Source of the DNA: Streptomyces sp. CC228A | GTDB lineage: Bacteria; Actinomycetota; Actinomycetes; Streptomycetales; Streptomycetaceae | Length of the DNA: 64,000 bases | Reading direction: 5' to 3' | NCBI RefSeq assembly: GCF_021390935.1 | Contig: NZ_JAJPUI010000010.1 | Coordinates: 186,001 to 250,000 of the forward strand | Shown here: positions 8,905 through 18,033 of the stretch, in pieces | How positions within the stretch are numbered: position 1 is the first letter of the stretch | Layout: every line of letters starts with the position of its first letter | Program-made: the position numbers and the translations under genes | The notes under the pieces: model-generated | What the model was told of the DNA's origin: nothing | Database searches by the model: none | The model's input: the letters and a program-made list of their open reading frames with translations, nothing else

Positions 8905-9498
8905 GTGAAGGAGATCGCCCGCATCCCCGGTGAGGGGTGCGCGCCGGACCGCGGAGCCGACCTGGCGGGCACCCTCGCCCGGGTCGCCGAAGGGGACCAG
9001 GAGGCGTTCGGCAGGCTGTACGACGCCGTCGCCGGACCGGTGTACGGCCTGGTGCTGCGGGTCCTGCGGGACCCCGCGCAGTCCGAGGAGGTCGCCCAGG
9101 AGGTGATGCTGGAGGTGTGGCGCTCCGCCGCCCGCTACCGGCCCGACCGGGGCGGGGTCCTCACGTGGGTGATGACCGTCGCCCACCGCCGCGCCGTCGA
9201 CCGGGTCCGCTCGGAGCAGGCCGCGGCGGACCGGGAGGAGCGCACGGCCCGCGCCGCGGGGACGCCGCCGTACGACCACGTCAGCGAGGAGGTGGCGGTG
9301 CGGCTGGAGAGCGAGCAGGTGCGCCGCTGCCTGCGGTCCCTGACGGACCTGCAGCGGCAGGCGGTGACGCTCGCCTACTACCGGGGCTACACCTACCGTG
9401 AGGTCGCCGCCTCCCTCTCGGCACCGCTCGGGACGGTCAAGACGCGGCTGCGCGACGGGCTCATCAGGCTTCGGGACTGCATGGGAGTGGACGCATGA
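8905..9498 (+). CDS. sigK: ECF RNA polymerase sigma factor SigK
   Basis: A 197-residue extracytoplasmic-function sigma factor. Region 2 runs from DQEAFGRLYDAV through SEEVAQEVMLEVW to TWVMTVAHRRAVDRVR and region 4 contains LQRQAVTLAYYRGYTYREVA with the recognition helix PLGTVKTRLRDGL. Length and sequence fit the SigK (ECF19) group. GTG start at 8905 has GGAGG six bases upstream (8894-8898). The stop overlaps the anti-sigma gene by ATGA, the normal pairing. A CCATCC-N15-CCGAAT element at 8767 suggests autoregulation. The target operon follows directly downstream. In mycobacteria the orthologous system responds to redox state through RskA and controls fasciclin-like antigens; extension to this organism is inference. 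Confidence 0.9.
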   Translation: MKEIARIPGEGCAPDRGADLAGTLARVAEGDQEAFGRLYDAVAGPVYGLVLRVLRDPAQSEEVAQEVMLEVWRSAARYRPDRGGVLTWVMTVAHRRAVDRVRSEQAAADREERTARAAGTPPYDHVSEEVAVRLESEQVRRCLRSLTDLQRQAVTLAYYRGYTYREVAASLSAPLGTVKTRLRDGLIRLRDCMGVDA

Positions 9499-10240
9499 CC
9501 GAGGAACACCTGCACGCGCCCACGGGCGCCTACGCCCTGAACGCCCTGCCCGACGACGAGCGGGCGGCGTTCGAGCGGCACCTGCGGGACTGCTCGGCGT
9601 GCGCCCAGGAGGTGCGGGAGCTGACCGCCACCGCCGCCCGGCTCGGTGCCGCCGTCGCCGCCGCGCCGCCGCCCGGCATGAAGGAGCGGGTGATGGACCG
9701 CGTCGCGACCGTCCGCCAACTGCCGCCGCACGTGGGGCCCGAGGCGCCCGCCCCGGCGGCCCGGCGCGGGGCGTCCTCGGGTCGCGCCTTGTGCTGGCCG
9801 CGTGCCTCGCGGCGGCGGCCGCGTTCGGCGGGGCGGCGGTCTGGCAGCACCAGGAGGCCCGGCAGGCGGAGCAGCGGGCCGAGGAGGCGCGCCGCCAGGC
9901 CGACGCCATGGCCAGGGTGCTGGCCGCGCCCGACGCCCGCACGGCGAGCGGCACCGTCGACGGGGACGCCCGCGCCACCGTGGTCGTGTCCCGGACCGAG
10001 GACCGGGCGGTGTTCCTGGCGTCCGGGCTGCCGGAGCTGCCGGAGGGCCGCACGTACCAGCTGTGGTTCGCGGACGGCGGCGGCGCCATGCGCCCGGCGG
10101 GGCTGCTGCCCGACGACGGCGCCCTCGTCATGGACGGCCCGGTGGGCACCGCGACGGGCATGGGCATCAGCGTGGAACCGGCGGGCGGTTCGGCGGAGCC
10201 CACCACGGACCCCCTGGCCGTGATGGAGCTGCCGTCCTGA
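9495..10240 (+). CDS. rskA: Anti-sigma-K factor RskA, frameshifted
   Basis: Membrane anti-sigma factor that holds SigK at the membrane. The cytoplasmic part begins TEEHLHAPTGAYALNALPDD and carries the zinc anti-sigma motif HLRDCSACAQE (H-x3-C-x2-C). A single transmembrane helix (SRLVLAACLAAAAAFGGAA) and an extracytoplasmic RskA domain with YQLWFADGGGAMRPAGLLP follow. The frame changes at the GGGG run 9768-9771, where one G appears to be missing: codons before it read in one frame and the helix and outer domain in another, ending at 10240. ATG at 9495 overlaps the sigK stop. If the break is real the factor would lose its membrane anchor and SigK would be deregulated; a sequencing deletion is more likely. 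Confidence 0.85.
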
Positions 10241-10292
10241 CCCCCGGGACCGTCACCGCGGAAACCGGTTCTCACTCTTCCGGGTGAAGGGG

Positions 10293-10319
10293 CAATCCAC
10301 CGGACGGCGGGCTCCGAAT
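10293..10319 (+). promoter_or_regulatory. SigK-type promoter of the oxidoreductase operon
   Basis: CAATCC (10293-10298), 15 nt, CCGAAT (10314-10319). The core GGCTCCGAAT is shared with the sigK promoter. The GTG start codon at 10327 lies only 7 nt after the -10, and no ribosome-binding site is visible, so the transcript is probably leaderless. Confidence 0.6.
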
Positions 10320-10326
10320 ACGGGAT

Positions 10327-11966
10327 GTGAGCAGCCCCCGAAGGAGCCCCGCCCCCGTCACCCGCCCGGTGCGCCGGGCGCTGGGGGCGGTCGCCGGCCT
10401 GGTGGCGGCGTACGGCGGCCTCGCTGCGGCCGAACCGGCCGCCGCACTGGTCCGCCCGCAGGCGGGCCCCGTCACCGCTGTCGGCGGCGCGGCCGTGGAC
10501 CGTGCGCCGCAGGCCGTGAAGGACTGGGCGATCCGCACGTTCGGCGAGGACGACAAGCTCGTCCTCCAGGCCGGTGTCGTCGCCGTGCTGGCGGCCCTCG
10601 CGGTGTGCGCGGGCCTGCTGGCGCTGCGGCACCGCCTCGCGGCGGCGGCCGCCGCGGGGCTGCTCGGCCTCGTGGGCGCCGCGGCGGCGGTGACGCGGCC
10701 CGACGCGACCGGCGCCGCGGACGCCGTGCCGTCGCTGGTGGCCGGGGCCGCGGCCGCCGCCCTGCTGCTCGTGCTCGTCTCCCGGGTCCCCCGCGCCGCG
10801 GGGACGGCCCGGGTGGCCCGCGCCGGGGGAACCGAGGAGAAGCCGCCACCGGTGCCGCCGAGGGCACCGGCCGCGGCTGGAACCGGCGCGGGTTCCTCGT
10901 GGCGGCGGCTGCCGGCACGGCCGCCGCCACGGGGATAGGCGCCCTCGGCCGTGCCGCGGCGGCGCGGCGCGGCCGGGGCGCCGTCGCCTCACGGGAGGCC
11001 GTACGGCTGCCCGCCCCGGCGTCACCCGCACCGCCCGTGCCCGCGGAGGCTCGGGCGCCCGCGCCCGGCGTCAGCCCCTTCACCACCCCGAACAAGGACT
11101 TCTACCGTGTCGACACCGCCCTGCTCGTCCCCAAGGTGGACGCCGGGACGTGGCGTCTGCGCCTCCACGGCCAAGGCGTCGCCCAGGAGCGCACCCACAC
11201 CTTCGCGGACCTGCTCGCCCGGCCTCTGGTGGAGCGGGACATCACCCTGACGTGCGTCTCCAACGAGGTCGGCGGGCCGTACGCCGGCACCGCGCGGTGG
11301 CTCGGCGTCCCCTTGGCCGAGCTGCTGCGCGAGGCCGGGGTGCGGCCGCCCTCCCGCGGCGGCCCCGCGGACCAGCTCGTCGCCCGGTCCGTGGACGGCA
11401 TGACGCTCGGCACGCCCGTCGAGGACGTCATGGACGGCAGGGACGCCCTGCTCGCCGTCGGGATGAACGGCGAACCCCTGCCGTTCGACCACGGGTTCCC
11501 GGTGCGGATGGTGGTGCCCGGCCTGTACGGGTACGTCTCGGCCTGCAAGTGGATCGAGGACATCGAGCTGACCACCTTCGACGCGTACGACGCGTACTGG
11601 GTGAAGCGGGACTGGGCACGGGAGGCCCCGGTCAAGACGCAGTCCCGCATCGACACCCCCGCACCGTTCGCGCGGCCCGCCGCCGGCACGGTCATGGTGG
11701 CGGGAGTGGCGTGGGCCCAGCGGCGCGGCATCCGCAAGGTGGAGGTCCGCGTGGACGACGGCCCGTGGCAGGAGGCCCGCCTGGCCGCCCCGGCCACGGT
11801 CGACACCTGGCGGCAGTGGTCCTTCGCGTGGCGGGCGGACCCCGGCGGCCACACCCTCACCGTCCGCGCCACGGATGGCACCGGTGCCGTGCAGACCGAG
11901 CAGCGCGCCCCCACCCGTCCGGACGGGGCGAGCGGCCACCACAGCGTCTTCGTGACGGTCACGTGA
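10327..11966 (+). CDS. Membrane-anchored molybdopterin-dependent oxidoreductase (sulfite-oxidase fold), frameshifted
   Basis: About 546 residues: an N-terminal membrane domain of several Ala/Leu/Val-rich helices, a twin-arginine-like segment WNRRGFLVAAAAG, then an extracytoplasmic sulfite-oxidase-fold domain. The molybdenum-ligand Cys is in ITLTCVSNEVGG, and the C-terminal part has the Ig-like dimerisation domain (GIRKVEVRVDDGPW). The reading frame shifts at the GGGGG run 10825-10829 (one base apparently missing), between the membrane and catalytic parts. It lies between rskA and a fasciclin lipoprotein and has its own SigK-type promoter; an oxidoreductase next to sigK/rskA is a known context. 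The GTG start is probably leaderless. The physiological substrate is unknown; sulfoxide or methionine-sulfoxide-type chemistry is a guess only. Confidence 0.84.
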
Positions 11967-12213
11967 ACCCGCCGCTGCCGCGAGCCGGGCCCGGCGGCTC
12001 GGCTCCCGTGCCCCCGCCGCGGTCCCCCGAACCGCGCCCCGTCCCCGTGCCCGTGCCCGTACCGGCCCCCGTTCCCGTACCTGCTCCTGTGCCCGGCCCC
12101 CCGACGTTCCGTCACGCCCCGGCCCTGCCCTTCGGGGCGCCGCCGCGTCCCCGTCTTCCCGTCACCCCCGCGCACCGGTCCCGGTGCGCGCACCCACCAA
12201 GGAGTTCACGATC

Positions 12214-12855
12214 ATGACCAGCAAGCTGATCCTCCGCCGGACCGCCCTCGCGCTGGCCGCCGCCGCCGTGCTGCCGCTCACGCTCACCGCGTGCTCGGAC
12301 GCGGGCAGCGGTTCCTCCTCGGCCCCCGCGGCCGAGGGCTCGGCGGCCTCGTCGCCCGCCGGCGACGCCGCCCAGGCTATGGACGGCCCGTTCGGCCCGG
12401 CCTGCGCCGCCGTGCCCGAGGACGGCGCGGGGAGCTTCGACGGCATGGCGAAGGACCCGGTCGCCACCGCCGCCTCGAACAACCCGGCCCTGTCGACCCT
12501 GGTGACCGCCGTGCAGAAGGCCGGCCTCGTCGACACCCTCAACAACGCGCAGGACATCACGGTCTTCGCGCCGACCAACGACGCCTTCGCGAAGATCCCG
12601 AAGGCCGACCTGGACGCGGTCCTCGCCGACAAGGAGACGCTGACGAAGATCCTCACCTACCACGTGGTCGGCCAGAAGCTGACGCCGCAGCAGCTGGAGA
12701 GCGGCTCCTTCGAGACCCTCCAGAAGGGAACCCTCACCACGTCGGGCTCCGGCGAGTCGTACACGGTCAACGACACCGCGAAGGTCGTCTGCGGCCATGT
12801 GAAGACGGCCAACGCCAACGTCTACATCATCGACACCGTGCTCATGCCGGAGTAG
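12214..12855 (+). CDS. Fasciclin-domain surface lipoprotein (MPT70/MPT83-like)
   Basis: A 213-residue lipoprotein. The signal peptide ends in the lipobox LTAC (Cys of TACSDAGSG), followed by a Ser/Ala-rich linker and one fasciclin (FAS1) domain with DITVFAPTNDAF and ILTYHVVGQKL. The C-terminus NANVYIIDTVLMP matches the conserved H2/YIID region. ATG 12214 has AAGGAG nine bases upstream; an in-frame GTG at 12184 is less likely. In mycobacteria FAS1 proteins MPT70/MPT83 are the main SigK outputs, so its position at the end of this sigK island is telling. The 245 bp in front are low-complexity C-rich and hold no clear SigK promoter, so it may be read through from the oxidoreductase. Confidence 0.9.
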   Translation: MTSKLILRRTALALAAAAVLPLTLTACSDAGSGSSSAPAAEGSAASSPAGDAAQAMDGPFGPACAAVPEDGAGSFDGMAKDPVATAASNNPALSTLVTAVQKAGLVDTLNNAQDITVFAPTNDAFAKIPKADLDAVLADKETLTKILTYHVVGQKLTPQQLESGSFETLQKGTLTTSGSGESYTVNDTAKVVCGHVKTANANVYIIDTVLMPE

Positions 12856-12868
12856 CGGCCGACCTGCT

Positions 12869-12914
12869 CCCGTCGGACCGACAGCCCGCCCCCCGAGGCC
12901 GCCGGTCCGACGGG
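12869..12914 (+). terminator. Terminator after the fasciclin gene
   Basis: Perfect 12-bp inverted repeat CCCGTCGGACCG (12869-12880) / CGGTCCGACGGG (12903-12914) with a 22-nt loop, starting 13 bp after the stop. Confidence 0.7.
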
Positions 12915-13217
12915 CCGATGCCCTGCGGGGGCGTTGCCGCCCGCGTGGCCCGGGACTTCCGTCTCGTCCGGTTCCTCCGGCCGCCGCGTCCCGGGACCGC
13001 CTGACCCCGGATGCGCGCCGCCCCGCTCCCGCCCCCGGCCGACCGCACGCCCGCCGGGCGGCGCCCCGGCGACCGCCTGCGCAGTCAGCTCCCGAAGAAT
13101 CCCGCCCTGCGCAGTGTGCCGCCGACGCCGCCCCGGCCGACTCTTCCGGCCGCCCGCACCACCCGCGGCCCGGCTGCACGCCCGCCCGGCGCGCCCGAAA
13201 GGCCCCGCCCTACCCAG
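12915..13217. other. Intergenic gap between convergent genes
   Basis: C-rich sequence between the fasciclin terminator and the leftward exporter gene. I see no coding frame of natural composition and no further strong hairpin. Confidence 0.5.
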
Positions 13218-14173
13218 TCAGCCCGCCGGCGCCGCCCCGGCCGTCCGGCGGCGGCCCGCCCGGTAGCGGACCGCGCCCATGCTGGCCAGGATCACCAGGG
13301 CGATGGCCGCCGCGTCCAGCACGGACAGCGCCTGGTGCAGGACCAGGAAGCCGGCCAGGGCCGCGATCGCGGGCTCCAGGCTCATCAGGATCGCGAACGT
13401 CGCCGCGGGCAGCCTGCGCAGCGCGATCAGTTCCAGGCTGTACGGCAGGACCGACGACAGCAGCGCCACCGCCAGGCCCAGCGCCAGGGTCGTCGGGACC
13501 AGGAGGGCGCCGCCCGCCTCCACCAGGCCCAGCGGCAGGCTCAGCACCGCGCCCACCGCCATCGCCAGGGCCAGGCCGTCGACCTGCGGGAAGCGGCGGC
13601 CCGTGCGGGCGCTGAAGACGATGTACGCGGCCCACATCGCGCCCGCCGCGAGCGCGAAGCCCGCGCCGACCGGGTCGAGCCGGTCGAAGCCCCCGCCGCC
13701 GAGCAGGACGACGCCCGCCAGGGCCAGCCCCGCCCACACCGCGTTCAGCAGGCGCCGGGAGGCGATCACCGAGAGCAGCAGCGGCCCCAGCACCTCCAGG
13801 GTGACCGCCGCGCCCATCGGGATGCGGTCGATGGCCTGGTAGATGCAGACGTTCATGCCCGCGAGCGCCGCGCCGAAGGCGGTCACCGTGGCCCAGTCCG
13901 CCCGGCTGTAGCCGCGCACGCGCGGCCGGCACAGCAGGATCAGGACCAGCGCCGCCAGGGTCAGGCGGAGCGTCACCACGCCGAAGGCGCCCGCGCGCGG
14001 CATCAGCAGCACCGCCACCGCCGCGCCGAACTGCACCGACAGTCCGCCCGCCACCACCAGCGCCACCGGCCCCGCCGAGGCTGCGCGGAGCCGCCCGGGG
14101 CGGCCGCCCCGGCCTGGGCGGCCGCGGCGGGACGGCCGGTCGCGGCGGGCTGGGCGGTACGGGCGTCGTTCAC
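13218..14173 (-). CDS. EamA/DMT-family exporter (RhtA-like), frameshifted near its start
   Basis: Inner-membrane drug/metabolite transporter with two EamA repeats and about ten hydrophobic helices; GGLSVQFGAAVAVLLMPRAG opens repeat one and IPMGAAVTLEVLGPLLLSVI and VLPYSLELIALRRLP are typical of the RhtA amino-acid/homoserine exporter group. The likely start is GTG 14173 (VNDARTAQPAATG) behind GGAAGAGG. To join this N-terminus to the transporter, a frame change is needed at about 14096-14101 (CCCCGGG, one base short). Without it the protein would start further upstream with an implausible Arg/Pro-rich leader. The neighbour is a separate oxidoreductase on the same strand, about 100 bp away. Confidence 0.8.
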
Positions 14174-14280
14174 GGGACCTCTTCCTTCTCTCGCGCCGTG
14201 CGCAGGGGTGCCCCACGGACCGGGGCCCATCTTAGGTAAGCAGTGAAACCCCGCCATGGCTATGGCACCCGTTCCCGGTC

Positions 14281-17089
14281 TCAGGTGCTGGGACGGTCCT
14301 CCCCGGCCGGCAGCGCCTCCGCCAGCAGCTCCGCGAGGTGGCGGGCGCGCCGGTCCGCGAGCTCCGCCAGCTGCGTGCGGCAGGAGAAGCCGTCCGCCAG
14401 CAGCGCGGCGCCGGGGGCGCGGCGGACACCGCGGGCAGCAGCCGGTCCTGCGCGCAGGCCACGGACACGTCGTAGTGGCCGCGTTCGAAGCCGAAGTTCC
14501 CGGCCAGTCCGCAGCAGCCGCCGCTGAGATCCCCGGCCAGGCCGGCGCGCTCCCGCAGCCGCCGCTCGGCCGCGTCGCCCAGCACCGCGTGCTGGTGGCA
14601 GTGGGTCTGCCCGGCCACCGGGCGGTCCAGCCGCGGCGGCTCCCAGTCGGGGGCCAGCTCCTCCAGCGTCTGCGCGAAGGTGCGGACGGACGCGGCGACC
14701 GCGCGGGCCCGCGCGTCGCCGGGGAGCAGCTCCGGCAGGTCGGTGCGCAGGGTCGCCGCGCAGCTCGGCTCCAGCACCACCAGGGGCCGGCCGGCGACCG
14801 GCTCCAGCCTGTCGAGGGTCCGGCGCATCACGTGCCGGGCCCGGTCGAGGCGGCCCGTCGAGACGTAGGTGAGGCCGCAGCACACCCGGGGGCCGGGCGG
14901 CAGGGCGACCCGCAGGCCCGCCGCGTCCATGACCCGCAGCGCCGCCTCGCCGACCTGCGGGTCGAAGTGGTGGGTGAAGGTGTCGGGCCACAGGTACGCC
15001 TGCGGGGACTCCACCGGGGGCCGCTCGCGCGTCCTGGCGAGGAGGGTGCGGCGGGCCAGGCGGGGATCCGGCGCTGCCGCGCGACCCCGGCCGCCCACTT
15101 CGCCGGCGCGGCCAGCGGCGGCACCCGGGCCGCCGCGTTCAGCAGCGGCGCCGCCGGGGCCAGCACCCGCAGCCAGGACGGCAGGCCGCCCATCGTGTAG
15201 TGGCTCACCGGCCGCACCCAGCCCGGGTGGTAGTGGTGCAGGAACTCCGCCTTGTACGTGGCCATGTCGACGCCCGCCGGGCAGTCGCTGCGGCAGCCCT
15301 TGCAGCCCAGGCACAGGTCCAGGGCCTCCCGCACCTCCGGCGACCGCCAGCCGTCCGCGACCGGACCGCCCGCGAGCATCTCGTGCAGCAGCCGCGCCCT
15401 GCCCCGCGTGGAGTGCTGCTCCTCACCGGTCGCGCGGTACGACGGGCACATCACGGAGGGGCCCGATTCGGGGCCCTCCGCCCGGCACTTCGCCACGCCG
15501 ACGCAGCGCCGCACGGCGGTGCGGAAGTCGCCGCCGTCGTCCGGGTAGGCGAAGGCCGTGACGGGGCGCTCGGGAGGCAGCGCCGCGAACCGCAGGTGCC
15601 GGTCGAGGCGGTCGGGGTGGGCGAGCACCCCGGGGTTGAGGCCGCCCGCGGGGTCCCACACCTCCTTGACGTGGTCGAAGAGGCGGACCAGGTCGTCCCC
15701 GTACATCCTCGGCAGCAGCTCCGAGCGGGCCAGCCCGTCGCCGTGCTCGCCCGACAGGGAGCCTCCGTGGGCCGCCACCAGGTCCGCCAGCTCCTCCGAG
15801 AAGCGCCGGAAGGCCCGTACGCCGGACGGCTCCGCCAGCCCGAAGTCGATGCGGACGTGGACGCAGCCCTCCCCGAAGTGGCCGTAGGGCGTGCCGCGCA
15901 GGCCGTGCTCGGCCAGCAGGGCGCGGAAGTCCCGCAGGTACGCGCCGAGGCGGGGCGGCGGCACCGCGCAGTCCTCCCAGCCCGGCCACGCCTCCGTGCC
16001 GTCCGGCATCCGGGTCGCCGTGCCCGCGGCGTCCTCCCGGACCCGCCACAGGGCCCGCTGCCCGGCCGGGTCCGCGACGACCGCGCCGTCCAGGGCGTCC
16101 GCCGCGCGCAGCAGCCGCGCCGCGCGGGCCGCGGCCTCGGCGGGCGTGGCGCCGCCCGCCTCCGCGAACAGCCACGCCGCGCCCCGCGGCAGCAGGGCGC
16201 GGGCCGCCGGGTCGCGGACCAGGTCCTCGGCCATGCCCTCCACGGTCAGCGGCGCCAGCGGCAGCAGCCCGGCCGCGGCCTCGGCCGCCGCGCTCTCGTC
16301 GGCGTACCCGAGCACCGCGAGCGCCCGCGCGGGCGGCGCCTCCACGAGCCGCACCGTCGCCTCGGTCAGCACGGCCAGGGTGCCCTCGCTGCCGCAGTAG
16401 GCGCGGGCCACGTCCGTGCCGCGCTCCGGCAGCAGGGCGTCCAGGGCGTAGCCGGAGATGCGGCGGGGCAGGCCCGGCGGGAAGCCGGTGCGGATGAGCG
16501 CGAGGTGGCGGTGGACGAGGTCGGTCAGGCCGGGCGGTGCTCCGCGGCCGTCGCGGCCCAGGCGGTGGCTGTCCCCGTCGTAGGTGAGGACGGCCAGCTC
16601 GTGGACGTTGTCGGCGGTGGTGCCCCAGGCCACGGAGTGGGCGCCGCAGGCGTTGTTGCCGATCATGCCGCCGAGGGTGCAGCGGCTGTGCGTCGACGGG
16701 TCGGGGCCGAAGGTCAGCCCGTGCGGGCGGGCCGCCTCCCGCAGCCGGTCCAGGACCAGGCCGGGCTGCACGGTCGCGGTGCGGGCCGCGGGGTCCAGGT
16801 CCAGCAGGCCCCGCATGTGGCGGGTGAAGTCCAGGACCACGCCCCGGCCGGTGGCCTGGCCGGCGGTGGACGTGCCACCGCCGCGGGCCGTCACGGGCAC
16901 CTCGTGGGCCCGGCAGACCTGGAGGGCGGCGGCCACGTCGTCGCCGTCGCGCGGGGCGACCACGCCGAGGGGGACGCGGCGGTAGTTGGACGCGTCCATG
17001 GTCGTCAGCGCCCGCGCCGCCGCCCCGAAGTCCACGTCCCCGCGCACGGCGCGGCGCAGGTCCCGGGCCAGGTCCGTACGGTGAGCCAT
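14281..17089 (-). CDS. FAD-linked oxidase/Fe-S oxidoreductase fusion (GlcD-GlcF or D-lactate dehydrogenase type), two frameshifts
   Basis: About 936 residues fusing a vanillyl-alcohol-oxidase-type flavin domain with a ferredoxin/CCG domain; such enzymes oxidise D-2-hydroxy acids such as D-lactate or 2-hydroxyglutarate and pass electrons to the respiratory chain. Seen: FAD-binding VTARGGGTSTAGQATGRG and IGNNACGAHS, a 4Fe-4S motif CLGCKGCRSDCP, and two C-terminal CCG motifs (VCCGLTYVSTG and GGCCGLAGNFGFERG). ATG 17089 precedes AHRTDLARDLRRAVRGDVDFG. Two one-base deletions seem present, at about 15062-15067 (ATCCCCG) and 14416-14423 (CCCCC run). The length 2809 is two bases short of a multiple of three, as expected from both. 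The substrate is not identifiable from sequence. Confidence 0.87.
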
Positions 17090-17143
17090 GCCCCCATGAT
17101 GCCGACCGGCCGCACCCCCGCGCCCGCGCAGCCGCGCGGCGGG

Positions 17144-17328
17144 CTTCCGCGTGCAGGCGTGCGGGTGCGCGTGCGTCGCGGACTTCCGCGTGCAGGCGTG
17201 CGGTTGCGCGTGCGCGGCGGGCTTCCGCGTGCAGGCGTGCGGGTGCGCGTGCGTCGCGGACTTCCGCGTGCAGGCGTGCGGGTGCGCGTGCGCGGCGGGC
17301 TTCCGCGTGCAGGCGCCCACGCGGAAGG
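17144..17328. repeat. 39-bp tandem repeat, alternating A/B units
   Basis: Units begin CTTCCGCGTGCAGGCG at 17144, 17183, 17222, 17261 and 17300 (exact 39-bp steps, the fifth truncated). Units 1 and 3 share one ending (GTCGCGGA), units 2 and 4 another (GCGGCGGG), so a 78-bp higher-order unit was duplicated. Confidence 0.9.
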
Positions 17329-17962
17329 TGCGCGGTGAGCGGGTACGCGCGCCAAGCGTCCGCGTGCGGACTCTTGTGACCGCGAGCGCGGCAGCCCCCG
17401 CATGCAGGCGCGCACGCGGGGTGCATGGCGAACGGGTACGCGCCAGGCGTCCGCGTGCAGCCGCGCGGCGGGCTGCGGCCTGCTCGCCGCGCGGAACAGG
17501 CCCACCCCGGGCAGGGGCGCCCGCTCCCGAACCGCCCAGGGCCTCCCGGCCGTCCCGGCAGGCCCAACCGCCCGGGGCGGTCCGCGCAGCCCGGAAGTCC
17601 ACCCGCCCTGCGCCCGGAAGCCCGCCCACCCCGAAGCCCGGAAGTCCACCGCCCTGCGCCCCGGAGCCCGGAAGCCTGCCCACCCCGGAGCCCGGAAGTC
17701 CACCCGCCCCGCAGCCCGGAAGCCCGCCCACCCCGCAGCCCGGAAGCCCACCCGCCCTGCGCCCCGCCCCGGAAGGGCATGCACCCGGAGCCCGGAAACG
17801 GACCTGCCCGGCAGCCCGGAAGCGCACGCGCCCCGCGGTCCGTCAGCGCACCCTCCCCGGAGGAAGCGGAGCCGGAGAAACCGGGCTCCAAGGACGTCTC
17901 GATCACAACCGACCAGGGATAACCCGATAACGCACCAGGAAGCTCCCTCACTGATCGTCAAT
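17329..17962. repeat. Non-coding gap with CCCGGAAG minisatellite
   Basis: From about 17580 to 17830 the phrase GCCCGGAAG(T/C)CCACCCGCCC recurs roughly ten times at 20-24-bp steps. No supported gene lies here. The right end becomes AT-richer toward the conservon promoter. Confidence 0.7.
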
Positions 17963-17975
17963 TCACCTATAGTGA
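17963..17975. promoter_or_regulatory. Palindrome/-10-like element before the conservon
   Basis: TCACCTATAGTGA is an inverted repeat (TCAC-N5-GTGA) and includes a -10-like TATAGT (17968-17973), in an AT-rich stretch 59 bp before the cvnA start. It fits 7 of 9 fixed positions of the BldD box as I remember it; binding is inference. Confidence 0.4.
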
Positions 17976-18033
17976 CCACGACTTGCCCAGAAGTAATGCC
18001 TCCGCTCCCCCGTTCGCCCGGAGGGCTGACGTT

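Noticed and set aside
17141..17330. CRISPR array
   Set aside because: Repeats are directly adjacent with no unique spacers, and no cas genes are present.
17151..17930. Cys/Ala periodic open frame over the 39-bp repeats
   Set aside because: Period is a direct result of the tandem repeat; no RBS, and equal frames exist on the other strand.
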